Assembly (NCBI RefSeq): GCF_007997015.1
Contig: NZ_VOSM01000009.1
Location: forward strand, 62,001-126,000
DNA: 64,000 nucleotides
DNA from: Lujinxingia vulgaris
Lineage (GTDB): Bacteria; Myxococcota_A; Bradymonadia; Bradymonadales; Bradymonadaceae
Direction: 5' to 3'
The notes under the pieces are model-generated. The model was not told the origin of the DNA and did not search any database. It saw only the letters and a program-made list of their open reading frames with translations. Shown piece by piece: positions 18,519 through 26,182 of this stretch. Each line of letters starts with the position of its first letter. Positions within the stretch are counted from its first letter, which is position 1. The position numbers and the translations under genes are program-made.

Positions 18519-19130
18519 TCATTTGGCGGGTTGACCACCAAGCGATGAGAAAGTCGACTTAATGACCGCGAAGCGAAACTGGTTCAGCTGTGCCTGCGAT
18601 GCGGTAAAGAGCACCTCGAGCATCAAGCGATGCGGCGTGGTCTGGTCGGCGATAATCGTCGCCTCCGGGACATAGTCCTCTTGAAGAAGACGCTGCTCAT
18701 TCTTCTTCTGCTCAACCGCCCTATTCAATTCGTCGAGCAGAGGGGTAATACTCATACCCGACTCGCCGCCGCCGCTCTTCTGGCTGGGATCGACCGCGCC
18801 GTCTTTCACATCGACCGCGAGGTTATCGTTCACCAGGATTGCGGTACGGGTCACCGTCACCGTCGTGGAGTCTTCCGGGGCCAGCTGCGAGGCGCTCTGA
18901 GGAACCTTGAGGTCCTCGTCGATCGCCTTAAGCGGCTCCTCCCCGTAGCTCTTGAGCAGGAAGACGAGCATGATAACCAGGATGTCCATCAACGAGTTGA
19001 TGTTCAGACTGGCCTCTTTATCCGACTTGCGACGCGAAGCACTCTTTGCGCGTTTCGCATCACGAGCGCGTTGCGCCTTGATCCACTCTTCGTCGTCGTG
19101 ACCGAAGCCACCTTGTTGATTATCTGCCAT
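18519..19130 (-). CDS. ExbD/TolR-family stator protein with the conserved Asp
   Basis: 203 residues: a basic cytoplasmic start, one membrane helix (about 45-61) and a periplasmic domain. The helix begins SLNINSLMDILVIML, so the proton-carrying Asp of ExbD/TolR/MotB-type stators is present at 49. The periplasmic part (about 62-203) is longer than in TolR and ends in a helix and strand pair. With the ExbB/TolQ gene and the other ExbD gene upstream it would make an ion-driven motor like AglRQS of M. xanthus. Paralogue assignment to AglQ or AglS is not attempted. Confidence 0.88.
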   Translation of the reverse strand: MADNQQGGFGHDDEEWIKAQRARDAKRAKSASRRKSDKEASLNINSLMDILVIMLVFLLKSYGEEPLKAIDEDLKVPQSASQLAPEDSTTVTVTRTAILVNDNLAVDVKDGAVDPSQKSGGGESGMSITPLLDELNRAVEQKKNEQRLLQEDYVPEATIIADQTTPHRLMLEVLFTASQAQLNQFRFAVIKSTFSSLGGQPAK

Positions 19131-19186
19131 GGATCACACTCGTAAGATGAGTTCTTCTTTTGCGAGTTTTCAGGTCGACTGCTCTT

Positions 19187-19849
19187 TTAGAGAACACCGA
19201 AAGCCGGGTCGCCAAAGAGAATCGAATAGGTGTCGCCTTCGGTACGCGGCTTAGCAGCCCAGAAGTCCTCGTTCGAATCGTACGAGTCCTCCTCAAGGCG
19301 GAAGCGCACCACGTCCATCACACGAGTCGTCAGCGCGAAAGGAAGCTCCGCGTCGGCAGTCAGTGTGACGGTCGTCTCTTCCGGAAATTCATTCTTGATG
19401 GTGGAGAGACGGTTGTAAAGCTCACGGTAGTTGTAGGCGCTGAGTCCTTCCAGCAGCACTTCTTCACCGCGAATCTTGTCGCCCGAGGCGTAGAGTCGAC
19501 GAGACTCTTCGAATCGAGCAGCAGGATCGATGGAGTCATCCTCCAGACAAATCGAGGGTCCACCGGTAGGGCAGCCAGGCATCGGCTGCATCTTGGTTCC
19601 AGCAGCCGTAATGTAGAAGCCCTGAGCCGTCATACTGATCGCCAGGTTAAGAGGCTGCTTGTCCTCTTCGGGCTCCGTGCGATCCGACGTCGTCGCACCA
19701 CCAAGAGGCATCGTCACGTTAATGACGCTAACCTCCATAAAGACGACAGAGAGCAAAAGCATTGGAATCAAGATGATGACCAGGTTCATCATCGGTGCCA
19801 GGTTGAGATCCTGGTTTACCTCGATTTCCTCACGCGGTCGGCGAGCCAT
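19187..19849 (-). CDS. ExbD/TolR-family stator protein lacking the conserved Asp
   Basis: 220 residues with one membrane helix near the N terminus (about 16-42) and a long periplasmic domain with two Cys (CPTGGPSIC). The helix start DLNLAPMMNLVIIL aligns with E. coli ExbD DINVTPFIDVMLVL, which puts Asn22 in place of the proton-carrying Asp. It therefore probably serves as a structural partner of the Asp-bearing ExbD downstream. AAGGAGG five bases before the ATG makes the start certain. It lies 117 bp after the ExbB gene, with a hairpin in between. Confidence 0.88.
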   Translation of the reverse strand: MARRPREEIEVNQDLNLAPMMNLVIILIPMLLLSVVFMEVSVINVTMPLGGATTSDRTEPEEDKQPLNLAISMTAQGFYITAAGTKMQPMPGCPTGGPSICLEDDSIDPAARFEESRRLYASGDKIRGEEVLLEGLSAYNYRELYNRLSTIKNEFPEETTVTLTADAELPFALTTRVMDVVRFRLEEDSYDSNEDFWAAKPRTEGDTYSILFGDPAFGVL

Positions 19850-19915
19850 CTGGCCTCCTTAACGAAATCTTAGACGTACTTACTTATGCGACTGTTCGCC
19901 GATGGCCGGGAAAGC

Positions 19916-19942
19916 ACGGGGCGCCAGCTATGGGCGCCCCGT
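19916..19942 (-). promoter_or_regulatory. GC-rich hairpin between exbB-like and exbD-like genes
   Basis: A 10-bp perfect stem (ACGGGGCGCC / GGCGCCCCGT) lies 25 bp after the ExbB-like stop codon. Downstream on the minus strand the sequence is GCTTTCCC, a weak T run. It looks more like a partial terminator or mRNA-stabilising hairpin that would raise ExbB over ExbD levels than a full stop. Confidence 0.45.
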
Positions 19943-19966
19943 TACTCTACCGGACACGGAGGACAC

Positions 19967-20608
19967 TCACTCGACCGGACCGCCCTTCCCGCGGGTCACA
20001 AGGAGGTTCTCAAGCTTGACGCTGTACATATCGACGTCGTCGAGAATCTTCTTGGTGACACCGGAGAGAAGAAGGTGCGCAACCATCGTGGGGATCGCCA
20101 CGATAAGACCGAAGGCGGTGGTGTTCATCGCCATCGCGATACCGCGAGAGAGCATGCGCTGGCGGTTCTCAGGGGTCGCGGTCTCGAGAGCTTCGAAAGC
20201 CTCGATAAGACCGACGATGGTACCGAGAAGACCCATCAGCGTGGCGACGTTAGCGATGGTCAGCAGCGCCTGGGTGCGCTTCTGAACTTTGGGCACGATC
20301 TCCAGGGTGGCCTCTTCCATCGCGTTCTGAATCTCGACCTCGCCCTTGTTGGCGCGGGTAAGACCAGCCTTGATGACGTGAGGGACCACGCGCGAGGGGG
20401 CCGCGTTGCACAACTTGATTGCGCGGTCGACGTTATCGGCCATCACCAGCTTCTGGATCTGGGCCATAAACGCCTGCGCATTCATGTTGTATTTGAAGAA
20501 AAGGAAGAAAAAACGCTCAAGAGTCACGCCCAGCGCGACGACACTGACAAGAAGGATGGAGTACATCCAGATCCCACCGTCGCGAAAGGCTTCAGCGATC
20601 GCAGCCAT
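19967..20608 (-). CDS. MotA/TolQ/ExbB-family proton channel protein (AglR-like)
   Basis: 213 residues with three membrane helices: one near the start (about 13-37), and two flanking a loop (about 117-140 and 160-185) with VATLMGLLGTIVGLIEAF and TTAFGLIVAIPTMVAHLLL, the typical TolQ/ExbB channel motifs. The cytoplasmic loop (about 40-115) is helical. It should form the inner-membrane channel with the two ExbD-like proteins encoded next. GGAGGT eight bases before the ATG supports the start. It lies in the middle of a cluster resembling the M. xanthus gliding machinery, where AglR is the TolQ homologue. A general TolQ or ExbB role is less likely because no tolA, tolB or pal is adjacent. Confidence 0.9.
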   Translation of the reverse strand: MAAIAEAFRDGGIWMYSILLVSVVALGVTLERFFFLFFKYNMNAQAFMAQIQKLVMADNVDRAIKLCNAAPSRVVPHVIKAGLTRANKGEVEIQNAMEEATLEIVPKVQKRTQALLTIANVATLMGLLGTIVGLIEAFEALETATPENRQRMLSRGIAMAMNTTAFGLIVAIPTMVAHLLLSGVTKKILDDVDMYSVKLENLLVTRGKGGPVE

Positions 20609-20770
20609 GTCCGATTACCTCCGTACGTGTTGTGATTGTAGCTTGCTCGGCAATGCTTTTTCGAAGTGACCTACGTGCGAACTTTGGTCTCGGAAACCCT
20701 GTTGGCTTGCCGAGCCTTGACGCCCCATGGCGCCGGTGGACCTGCTTGAAAGCGCCCACTGAGGGATGAA

Positions 20771-20799
20771 GGTATAACACAAAGAATTTGGGCCAGCAA
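20771..20799 (-). promoter_or_regulatory. possible sigma-70 promoter of the motor genes
   Basis: On the minus strand TTGCTG and TATACC are separated by 17 bases, about 160 bp upstream of the ExbB-like start codon and inside a 262-bp gap. It could give the motor genes their own transcript in addition to readthrough from the TPR genes. Confidence 0.4.
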
Positions 20800-20870
20800 A
20801 GCGCTTTTTTGCGCCTGTGCAACGCGAGAATCCCGCGAAAATTCGCCACTTAACGCGATGTTACGATCCC

Positions 20871-21119
20871 TTAAAAGGGCTCCTCCTCTACGGATTCCAG
20901 AAGCTCCGGAAGGAAGGTTGGCTTGGGATCGACTGGCTCGTAGCTGAGGTTGGCCGCCTGGATGATATAAAATGCTTCAGGCTTCTGAATACGTCCCTCA
21001 ACCACGATCTCATCAAACTCGAAGATCGCCTGCTGAGCCGACGCGTCGCCCGGCGATCCGATCGTGACGATTGCAGCCGCGAGCAGTGCAAAGCCCATCG
21101 TTTTGGACACATTACGCAT
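20871..21119 (-). CDS. small secreted protein of the Agl/Glt-like cluster
   Basis: 82 residues. The first 27 form a Sec signal peptide ending ASAQQ. The mature 55 residues start AIFEFDEIVVEGRIQKPEAF and end in an acidic tail. The strand-turn-strand stretch IFEFDEIVVEGRIQKPEAFYI is the only distinctive part. The ATG at 21119 has GGAGGA five bases upstream and overlaps the stop of the TPR lipoprotein gene by 8 bp, so translation is coupled. In position it corresponds to the small protein gene that follows gltE in M. xanthus (gltF), but sequence similarity cannot be claimed from here. Confidence 0.75.
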   Translation of the reverse strand: MRNVSKTMGFALLAAAIVTIGSPGDASAQQAIFEFDEIVVEGRIQKPEAFYIIQAANLSYEPVDPKPTFLPELLESVEEEPF

Positions 21120-22443
21120 CGTTTCCTCCGTCTTCATTGGACGCATCACCATCTTCGGGCTCGGACTGTTCCTGTTGAAGCATTTGCTGGCGGCGCAACA
21201 TTTCCTCTCGCGCCCGCGCCTGCTCAATCGCGCCGTTGGCTTCGTTGATGTACGCGTTGACGGGATCGCTGTCGCTCAGGCGATCGCGTGCCGCGGTGCG
21301 GTAGGCGTTGAAGGACTCGATGGCCTTTGTGTAGCGCTCGATCTCCTCGTAGCCCGGCACTTCGCTCTCCAGGTAGAGGATCCCCAGGTTGAAGTGCGCA
21401 TCAGCGAATGCGCTGTCGATGGCGATCGCACGCTTAAAGGCCTCTTCCGCCTCGCCGTACTTTGCCGCGCCCTTCAGGGAGTTCCCCAGATTGACGTAGG
21501 CTTGTTTGAACTCCGGAAAGTCTTCAACGGCCTTCTGAAGATGAGCGATCGCCCCGGGGTAGTCGCCCGCTTCGTGCAGGAGCACCGCCAGGTTGTTGCG
21601 CGCCTCGGGAAAGAAGGGCTGCAGCTCGACGGCTTTCTCGAAGTTAGCGATCGCCCCGTCGGTGTTTTCGAGTTCCCACTCGATGACGCCGAAGAGGTAG
21701 TAGAGATCCGCTCGCTCCGGTGCGAGTTTAAGAGCGCTTGTCAGGATCGATCGCCCGAGCTCGTAGCGCTCCAGGCGCACGTTGGCGCGGGCCATCTGAA
21801 ACATCGCTTCAACGTGGCGCTCATCTTTTCGAAGGATGTCGCGCGCGCCTCGTACCGCATCTTCGTAACGGCCCTGGGCGATCGTCACCTCAAGCTGTGC
21901 CGCTCGGTGATCGAGATTCTCCGGGCTCGCGTCGATCATGCGTCGGGCGACGGCGTCGGCCTCCGAGATCTGCCCGGCACGAATGTAGAGACGCACCAGG
22001 TTGACCAACGCCGGGGAGAAGTCTTTCTCAAGCTGGAGCGCCTGCACATAACGGCGAACGGCGTTCTCTCCGTCACCCTGGCGATCATAGAGCACGCCGA
22101 GGTTGAACGCAGCGAGGTAGCCGCCCTCGGGCTCCTCAACGAGTTGGGTCAAGATATCGATCGCTGTGGCGCGGTCGCCCTCCTCAATTCGCGAGAGCGC
22201 CGCATCGATGCGTGCCTGAACATGACCGGCAACCTCGGCGGGATCCGGTTGGGACCGGGGGGTCGGCCCGGCCTGCTCCGGCGCCGAGGGGTCGTCGGAC
22301 TCGGCGCCCGTCGGCCCCGGAAGTTCGCTTTCTACCGGGACTTCGTCGGGTTTGGGCTCACCACTCGAGCACGCGCTCAATGTGACCAGGAGTACGCCTG
22401 CGATACCGATCGCCTGGCGTGTCTTGCGAGGCAGGTTAATCAT
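21112..22443 (-). CDS. TPR-repeat lipoprotein, GltE/AglT-like
   Basis: 443-residue lipoprotein (lipobox LSAC, Cys25). A Pro/Ser/Glu-rich linker is followed by at least seven TPR-type helical pairs (about 75-380), for example AAFNLGVLYDRQGDGENAV and AYVNLGNSLKGAAKYGEA, and a Gln/Glu-rich acidic tail. M. xanthus GltE (AglT) is a TPR outer-membrane lipoprotein of the gliding complex encoded between gltD and gltF, which is also the order here. The ATG overlaps the stop of the preceding gene by 4 bp and has AGGAGG upstream. It would anchor the periplasmic machinery to the outer membrane. Confidence 0.85.
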   Translation of the reverse strand: MINLPRKTRQAIGIAGVLLVTLSACSSGEPKPDEVPVESELPGPTGAESDDPSAPEQAGPTPRSQPDPAEVAGHVQARIDAALSRIEEGDRATAIDILTQLVEEPEGGYLAAFNLGVLYDRQGDGENAVRRYVQALQLEKDFSPALVNLVRLYIRAGQISEADAVARRMIDASPENLDHRAAQLEVTIAQGRYEDAVRGARDILRKDERHVEAMFQMARANVRLERYELGRSILTSALKLAPERADLYYLFGVIEWELENTDGAIANFEKAVELQPFFPEARNNLAVLLHEAGDYPGAIAHLQKAVEDFPEFKQAYVNLGNSLKGAAKYGEAEEAFKRAIAIDSAFADAHFNLGILYLESEVPGYEEIERYTKAIESFNAYRTAARDRLSDSDPVNAYINEANGAIEQARAREEMLRRQQMLQQEQSEPEDGDASNEDGGNDA

Positions 22444-25400
22444 TGCGCGTCCTCCTCGGCACCGGGCTCCTCGCGCTCCTGGCGAGCCTGATACGTTTCC
22501 TCGGTAAGGTAGGGGATCCCCTGTGTCGCGATCCCCTCCCGCAAGCGACGCTCCTCTTTGAAGAGCGGGTAATCGGCCGGTCGGTAGCGGTTAAGCTGCT
22601 CCAGGGTGCGCTTGGTCCACTCGTTGACCACCCGGGCGTTTCGGGCCTCGGCGATCGTGCGCTCGTAGCGTTCGATCGCCTGCTCTTCGAGCGGATACGC
22701 CACATTCTCCAATTCGCCCTGGTAGATGTAGTACTCGTCGGAGTCTTCATCGAAGGGAATCGGGACCTCGTAGAGCGACTCGGCAAGGCTCTGCGCCAAA
22801 TAGCCGATGCGGTAGTTGGCCGCCAGCGTCCACTCAAAGCTCCGGTAACCGAAGACCTTCCCGTACTCCGCGGCCAGCTCCTGCAACTCCTCGATCTTGC
22901 GCTGCAGGATCCGCCCCTGCTGCGCCACCGATCCTTCGATCGTGATCTGCTCCCACTCGCGGAACTCATGCTCTACCAGCATGAACTGGGCTTGAGCCGC
23001 GAAGTAGTTGGGCGCTTCGAGCCCCAGGCGCTCAAAGGTCTCAAGCGCATCGGTGTACCAGCGCGCCGAGCGGCGGGTATCGCCGCGATCTTCGTAGACC
23101 TGGGCGATGCGAAGGCGCGCCTCCATCGAGCGCTCCTCCTGTCCCTCAGCCCCGCCGTAGATTTGAATGTAACGCTCGAGCGTCTCGACCATGCGGTCGA
23201 GCGCATTGTGTTTCTCCCACACCTCGGCAGCTTTCCAGAGCGCATCGGCGGCGTTCTCATCCTCGACGTAAACGCGTGAGTACTCCGAGTAGGTCTGGGC
23301 TGCTTCTTCGTAGTTTTGAAGACTCTCGTTGAGCACAGCGATACTCATCAGCGAGGTCTTTCGCCGGTCCTCAATATCAAAGCCCATCCCCGCCAACTCA
23401 GGCGGGCTCTCGCCGCGGTAGCGATCGTAGAAGAGCTGGTAGTGCTGGATGGCCTTCTCGTACTCGAAGAACTGCTCAGAGTTCACCGCCACCCGGTAGA
23501 TCGCATAGCCGGCGAGGTTGTCGTCAGGATACTCGCGGTAGACGCGCTCGTAGAGACGCAGCGCCGAGTCGAACTTACGAATAACCTCGTAGGCGACCGC
23601 CGCGTTGTTGAGCGCCTTGGGCGCGTACTGATGGTCGGGCGCATCGTTAACAAGCCGCAGGTACTCCTCGGCGGCTTCTTCGTACTTCTCGGCCGCGTAG
23701 AGATCTTCTGCGGACTTAAAGAGCGCACCGAGGCGGAACTCTCGCACCTCAGCTCGCACCGCTTCGGCCTGCTCGCCGCGGATGACCTCCGCAAGACGAT
23801 CAGCCCACTCGGCCATCGCCGCGTAGTTGTTCTCGTCGCGGAAGCTCTCCAGGATCAAACTACCGGCGAGGTAAGCCACCTCGTGCTCCGGGTAGCTCTC
23901 AACGACCCAGGCGAAGCGGCGACGAGCTTCTTCGTAGTTTTGGAAGTCGTAATAGACCTTGGCCGCCTGGAAGGCGAACTTCGCGCCCAGGAAGGCGTCT
24001 TCGCTGTTCTGCAGACGAAGTACCACATAGCGATCCATCGCGGTCACAAAGCGCTCTACCAGCGGCGGAACCGGCTCACCCTCCACCGTAATCGCCTGGT
24101 CACCGCGGGACTCATCGTATTCGCGCTGCCCTTCAAGCTCCTGGGCGGCTTCGCGGGCCTGATCGATGTTGGCACCGGCCATCGCCGTAGGCGTCAACTC
24201 GCCGCGCTCAACCTGATCGCGGATCATAAACTCCAACGCCTTGATCGCGTTGAACGCACTGACTTCCTGATACTCGTTGTCCGCAATGTCGAGCTCGCGG
24301 ACCACCTGATACTGCTGGAAGGCCTCTTCGTACTGAGCCGAATAATAAAGACATTCGGCGTAGAAGAAGTTCCACTGGAAGACCTCGCGATCGTTGGGAT
24401 AGCGACGCAAAAACTGCTCGTAGGCGTCGGCAGCCATCGCGTAGCGCTCTTCGGTAAGCGCGAGCAGAGCCGGATCGCGACGTACGAGCGCCTCGTTACG
24501 CAGGTTCTGGGCCTGCTCGTGGTACCAGGTCGCCGCGGTGAGCAGGTTATCGCGAACAAGTGAGTCAGCACCGCGCAGCGCCTCCTCGTTGCCCAGACGC
24601 TCGTGGTACGCAAACCAGGTGCTTTCCGGGCCGTAGTACTCCAGCATCTGGCGGCGCACAGCGAACGCCGCCTCGGGCTGCCCGTCACGGTGCAGTGCGA
24701 CGATGATGCGCTCGTGGATCTTGGGGTTGTCGCGATGCTGCGGATACTGCTCGAGCATGTATTCGTAGAGTTCGACGACCTGGGTGAAGTTCGAGCGCTC
24801 AAAGACGTAATCGGCCAGCTGCGCCATCACCTCACGCTCATAAGGCTGACCGCTGGAGATGTACTGGCGCACCCGATCCATCATCGGATCCGCATCCGGA
24901 TCGAACTCCTGGGTGTAGTCCTCCTCGCCCAGGTCCCAATCCTCTTCGGCGAGGCTGATGGCGATGTACTGCACGGCCTCCTGGCGCAGCGCGGCGCCGG
25001 AGCGGCCGGTACGGCGCTGGACCTCATCGCTGTACTCGACAAGCTCTTTGAAGTTGGTGATCGCCTGGTGGTAGTCGCCCAGCCGGTAGTAGGTCCACGC
25101 CAGCTTGTAGAGAGCCTCGGAGTAGAAGGCGCTGCCCTCAGTATCCATGGCGTTCTCATAGGCCTGGCGCGCCAAGTTGAGATTCTCAAGGATCTGGTCG
25201 GGGCCTTCGGCCTCGGCGTACTCGAAGTGGTATTCACCTATGCGCAGCCAAGACTCATTGACGAAGCGGCTCTCCGGGTACTGCACGATGAGCTCGGCCC
25301 AGAGATCGCGCGCGACATCCGGGCGTCCCATCTGCAGCTCAACGTAGGCGAGCAGGTAGTAGGCGCCATCGGCGGAGCGGTAGTCGGGCCAGTCGGTGAT

Positions 25401-26153
25401 CAAGCGTCGAAAGAGCGCAGCGCTGGTCTGGAAGTCGCGTTGGGGCGGGGCCGGCTCGTCGGCGATCTCCCCGCGGTCGTAGCGCTCAAGTTCGGCCTGA
25501 TAGCCCTCATCGGCCATCAGGTAATCGTCGTTGGCCTTCTCAAACTGCAGCTCCGCCAGGCGAAAGAGCGCGTCAGGCGTGTAGTCGGGATCGTTGGGGA
25601 CATCGACCAGAAACTGCTCGAACGAGGCGATCGCTTCCACGCGACGCTCGCGCTCAATGACCTCACCGGCGCGGATCTTCGAGTCGTAGGCCCGGTTGAT
25701 CTCGGCCAGCCGGCGATTGAACTCCGCCTCTACGATGCCGTTGATGGTGTCCTGATAGTCTTGAATGGCGGTGGCGTAGCGCTCGTAAGCGTCGCTGTAG
25801 TCGCTCAACGCCTGGCGAAAAGCCGGATCGGAGGAGCGTGGGGCTTCGAGTTCGCTCTGCGCCTCGAGGTCTTCGCTCTCTTCAACGGGAGCCCCCAGCG
25901 GGCGCTCCTCCTCAGCGGCCTCCGCTGCGCCCTGCTCCTCATCGGACGACGCGTCGGAAGGCTCATCACCCTCCGTCTCCGTCTCTGACGTCTCCTGCGC
26001 ATCGGGGGCTTCGACCTCAACGTCGGCCTCGCGCAGCTCCTCGTCTACCGGGTCCTGGGCGCGCGCCTCTCCGGCGGAGATCAGCGCAACGCAGAGCAAC
26101 GCCAACAGGCTTGAGGTGCGCCCTCGACGTCTCAGGTGTGACGATTCAGCCAT
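22440..26153 (-). CDS. very large periplasmic TPR protein, GltD/AgmU-like
   Basis: 1237 residues. A signal peptide (cleavage near ARAQD) is followed by a strongly acidic, Glu/Ala-rich segment (about 33-115) and then an unbroken helical array of TPR-like repeats. These are rich in Tyr/Glu/Arg with recurring A-x-Y-xx-G and FRLAELQFE-type helices, up to about 1180. There is no membrane helix after the signal. M. xanthus GltD (AgmU) is likewise a giant TPR periplasmic protein encoded directly before gltE. The ATG at 26153 (GAGG six bases before) is preferred; a GTG at 26186 that overlaps the previous stop codon is possible. Confidence 0.85.
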   Translation of the reverse strand: MAESSHLRRRGRTSSLLALLCVALISAGEARAQDPVDEELREADVEVEAPDAQETSETETEGDEPSDASSDEEQGAAEAAEEERPLGAPVEESEDLEAQSELEAPRSSDPAFRQALSDYSDAYERYATAIQDYQDTINGIVEAEFNRRLAEINRAYDSKIRAGEVIERERRVEAIASFEQFLVDVPNDPDYTPDALFRLAELQFEKANDDYLMADEGYQAELERYDRGEIADEPAPPQRDFQTSAALFRRLITDWPDYRSADGAYYLLAYVELQMGRPDVARDLWAELIVQYPESRFVNESWLRIGEYHFEYAEAEGPDQILENLNLARQAYENAMDTEGSAFYSEALYKLAWTYYRLGDYHQAITNFKELVEYSDEVQRRTGRSGAALRQEAVQYIAISLAEEDWDLGEEDYTQEFDPDADPMMDRVRQYISSGQPYEREVMAQLADYVFERSNFTQVVELYEYMLEQYPQHRDNPKIHERIIVALHRDGQPEAAFAVRRQMLEYYGPESTWFAYHERLGNEEALRGADSLVRDNLLTAATWYHEQAQNLRNEALVRRDPALLALTEERYAMAADAYEQFLRRYPNDREVFQWNFFYAECLYYSAQYEEAFQQYQVVRELDIADNEYQEVSAFNAIKALEFMIRDQVERGELTPTAMAGANIDQAREAAQELEGQREYDESRGDQAITVEGEPVPPLVERFVTAMDRYVVLRLQNSEDAFLGAKFAFQAAKVYYDFQNYEEARRRFAWVVESYPEHEVAYLAGSLILESFRDENNYAAMAEWADRLAEVIRGEQAEAVRAEVREFRLGALFKSAEDLYAAEKYEEAAEEYLRLVNDAPDHQYAPKALNNAAVAYEVIRKFDSALRLYERVYREYPDDNLAGYAIYRVAVNSEQFFEYEKAIQHYQLFYDRYRGESPPELAGMGFDIEDRRKTSLMSIAVLNESLQNYEEAAQTYSEYSRVYVEDENAADALWKAAEVWEKHNALDRMVETLERYIQIYGGAEGQEERSMEARLRIAQVYEDRGDTRRSARWYTDALETFERLGLEAPNYFAAQAQFMLVEHEFREWEQITIEGSVAQQGRILQRKIEELQELAAEYGKVFGYRSFEWTLAANYRIGYLAQSLAESLYEVPIPFDEDSDEYYIYQGELENVAYPLEEQAIERYERTIAEARNARVVNEWTKRTLEQLNRYRPADYPLFKEERRLREGIATQGIPYLTEETYQARQEREEPGAEEDAQ

Positions 26154-26182
26154 CTTTTGCCTCACTGCTCTCAGGCCCATGA

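Noticed and set aside
21064-22491. A 475-codon plus-strand open frame opposite the TPR lipoprotein gene, with similar long frames opposite the GltD-like gene
   Set aside because: The minus strand carries clear signal peptides, TPR repeats and coupled starts. The plus-strand frames are low-quality antisense translations.
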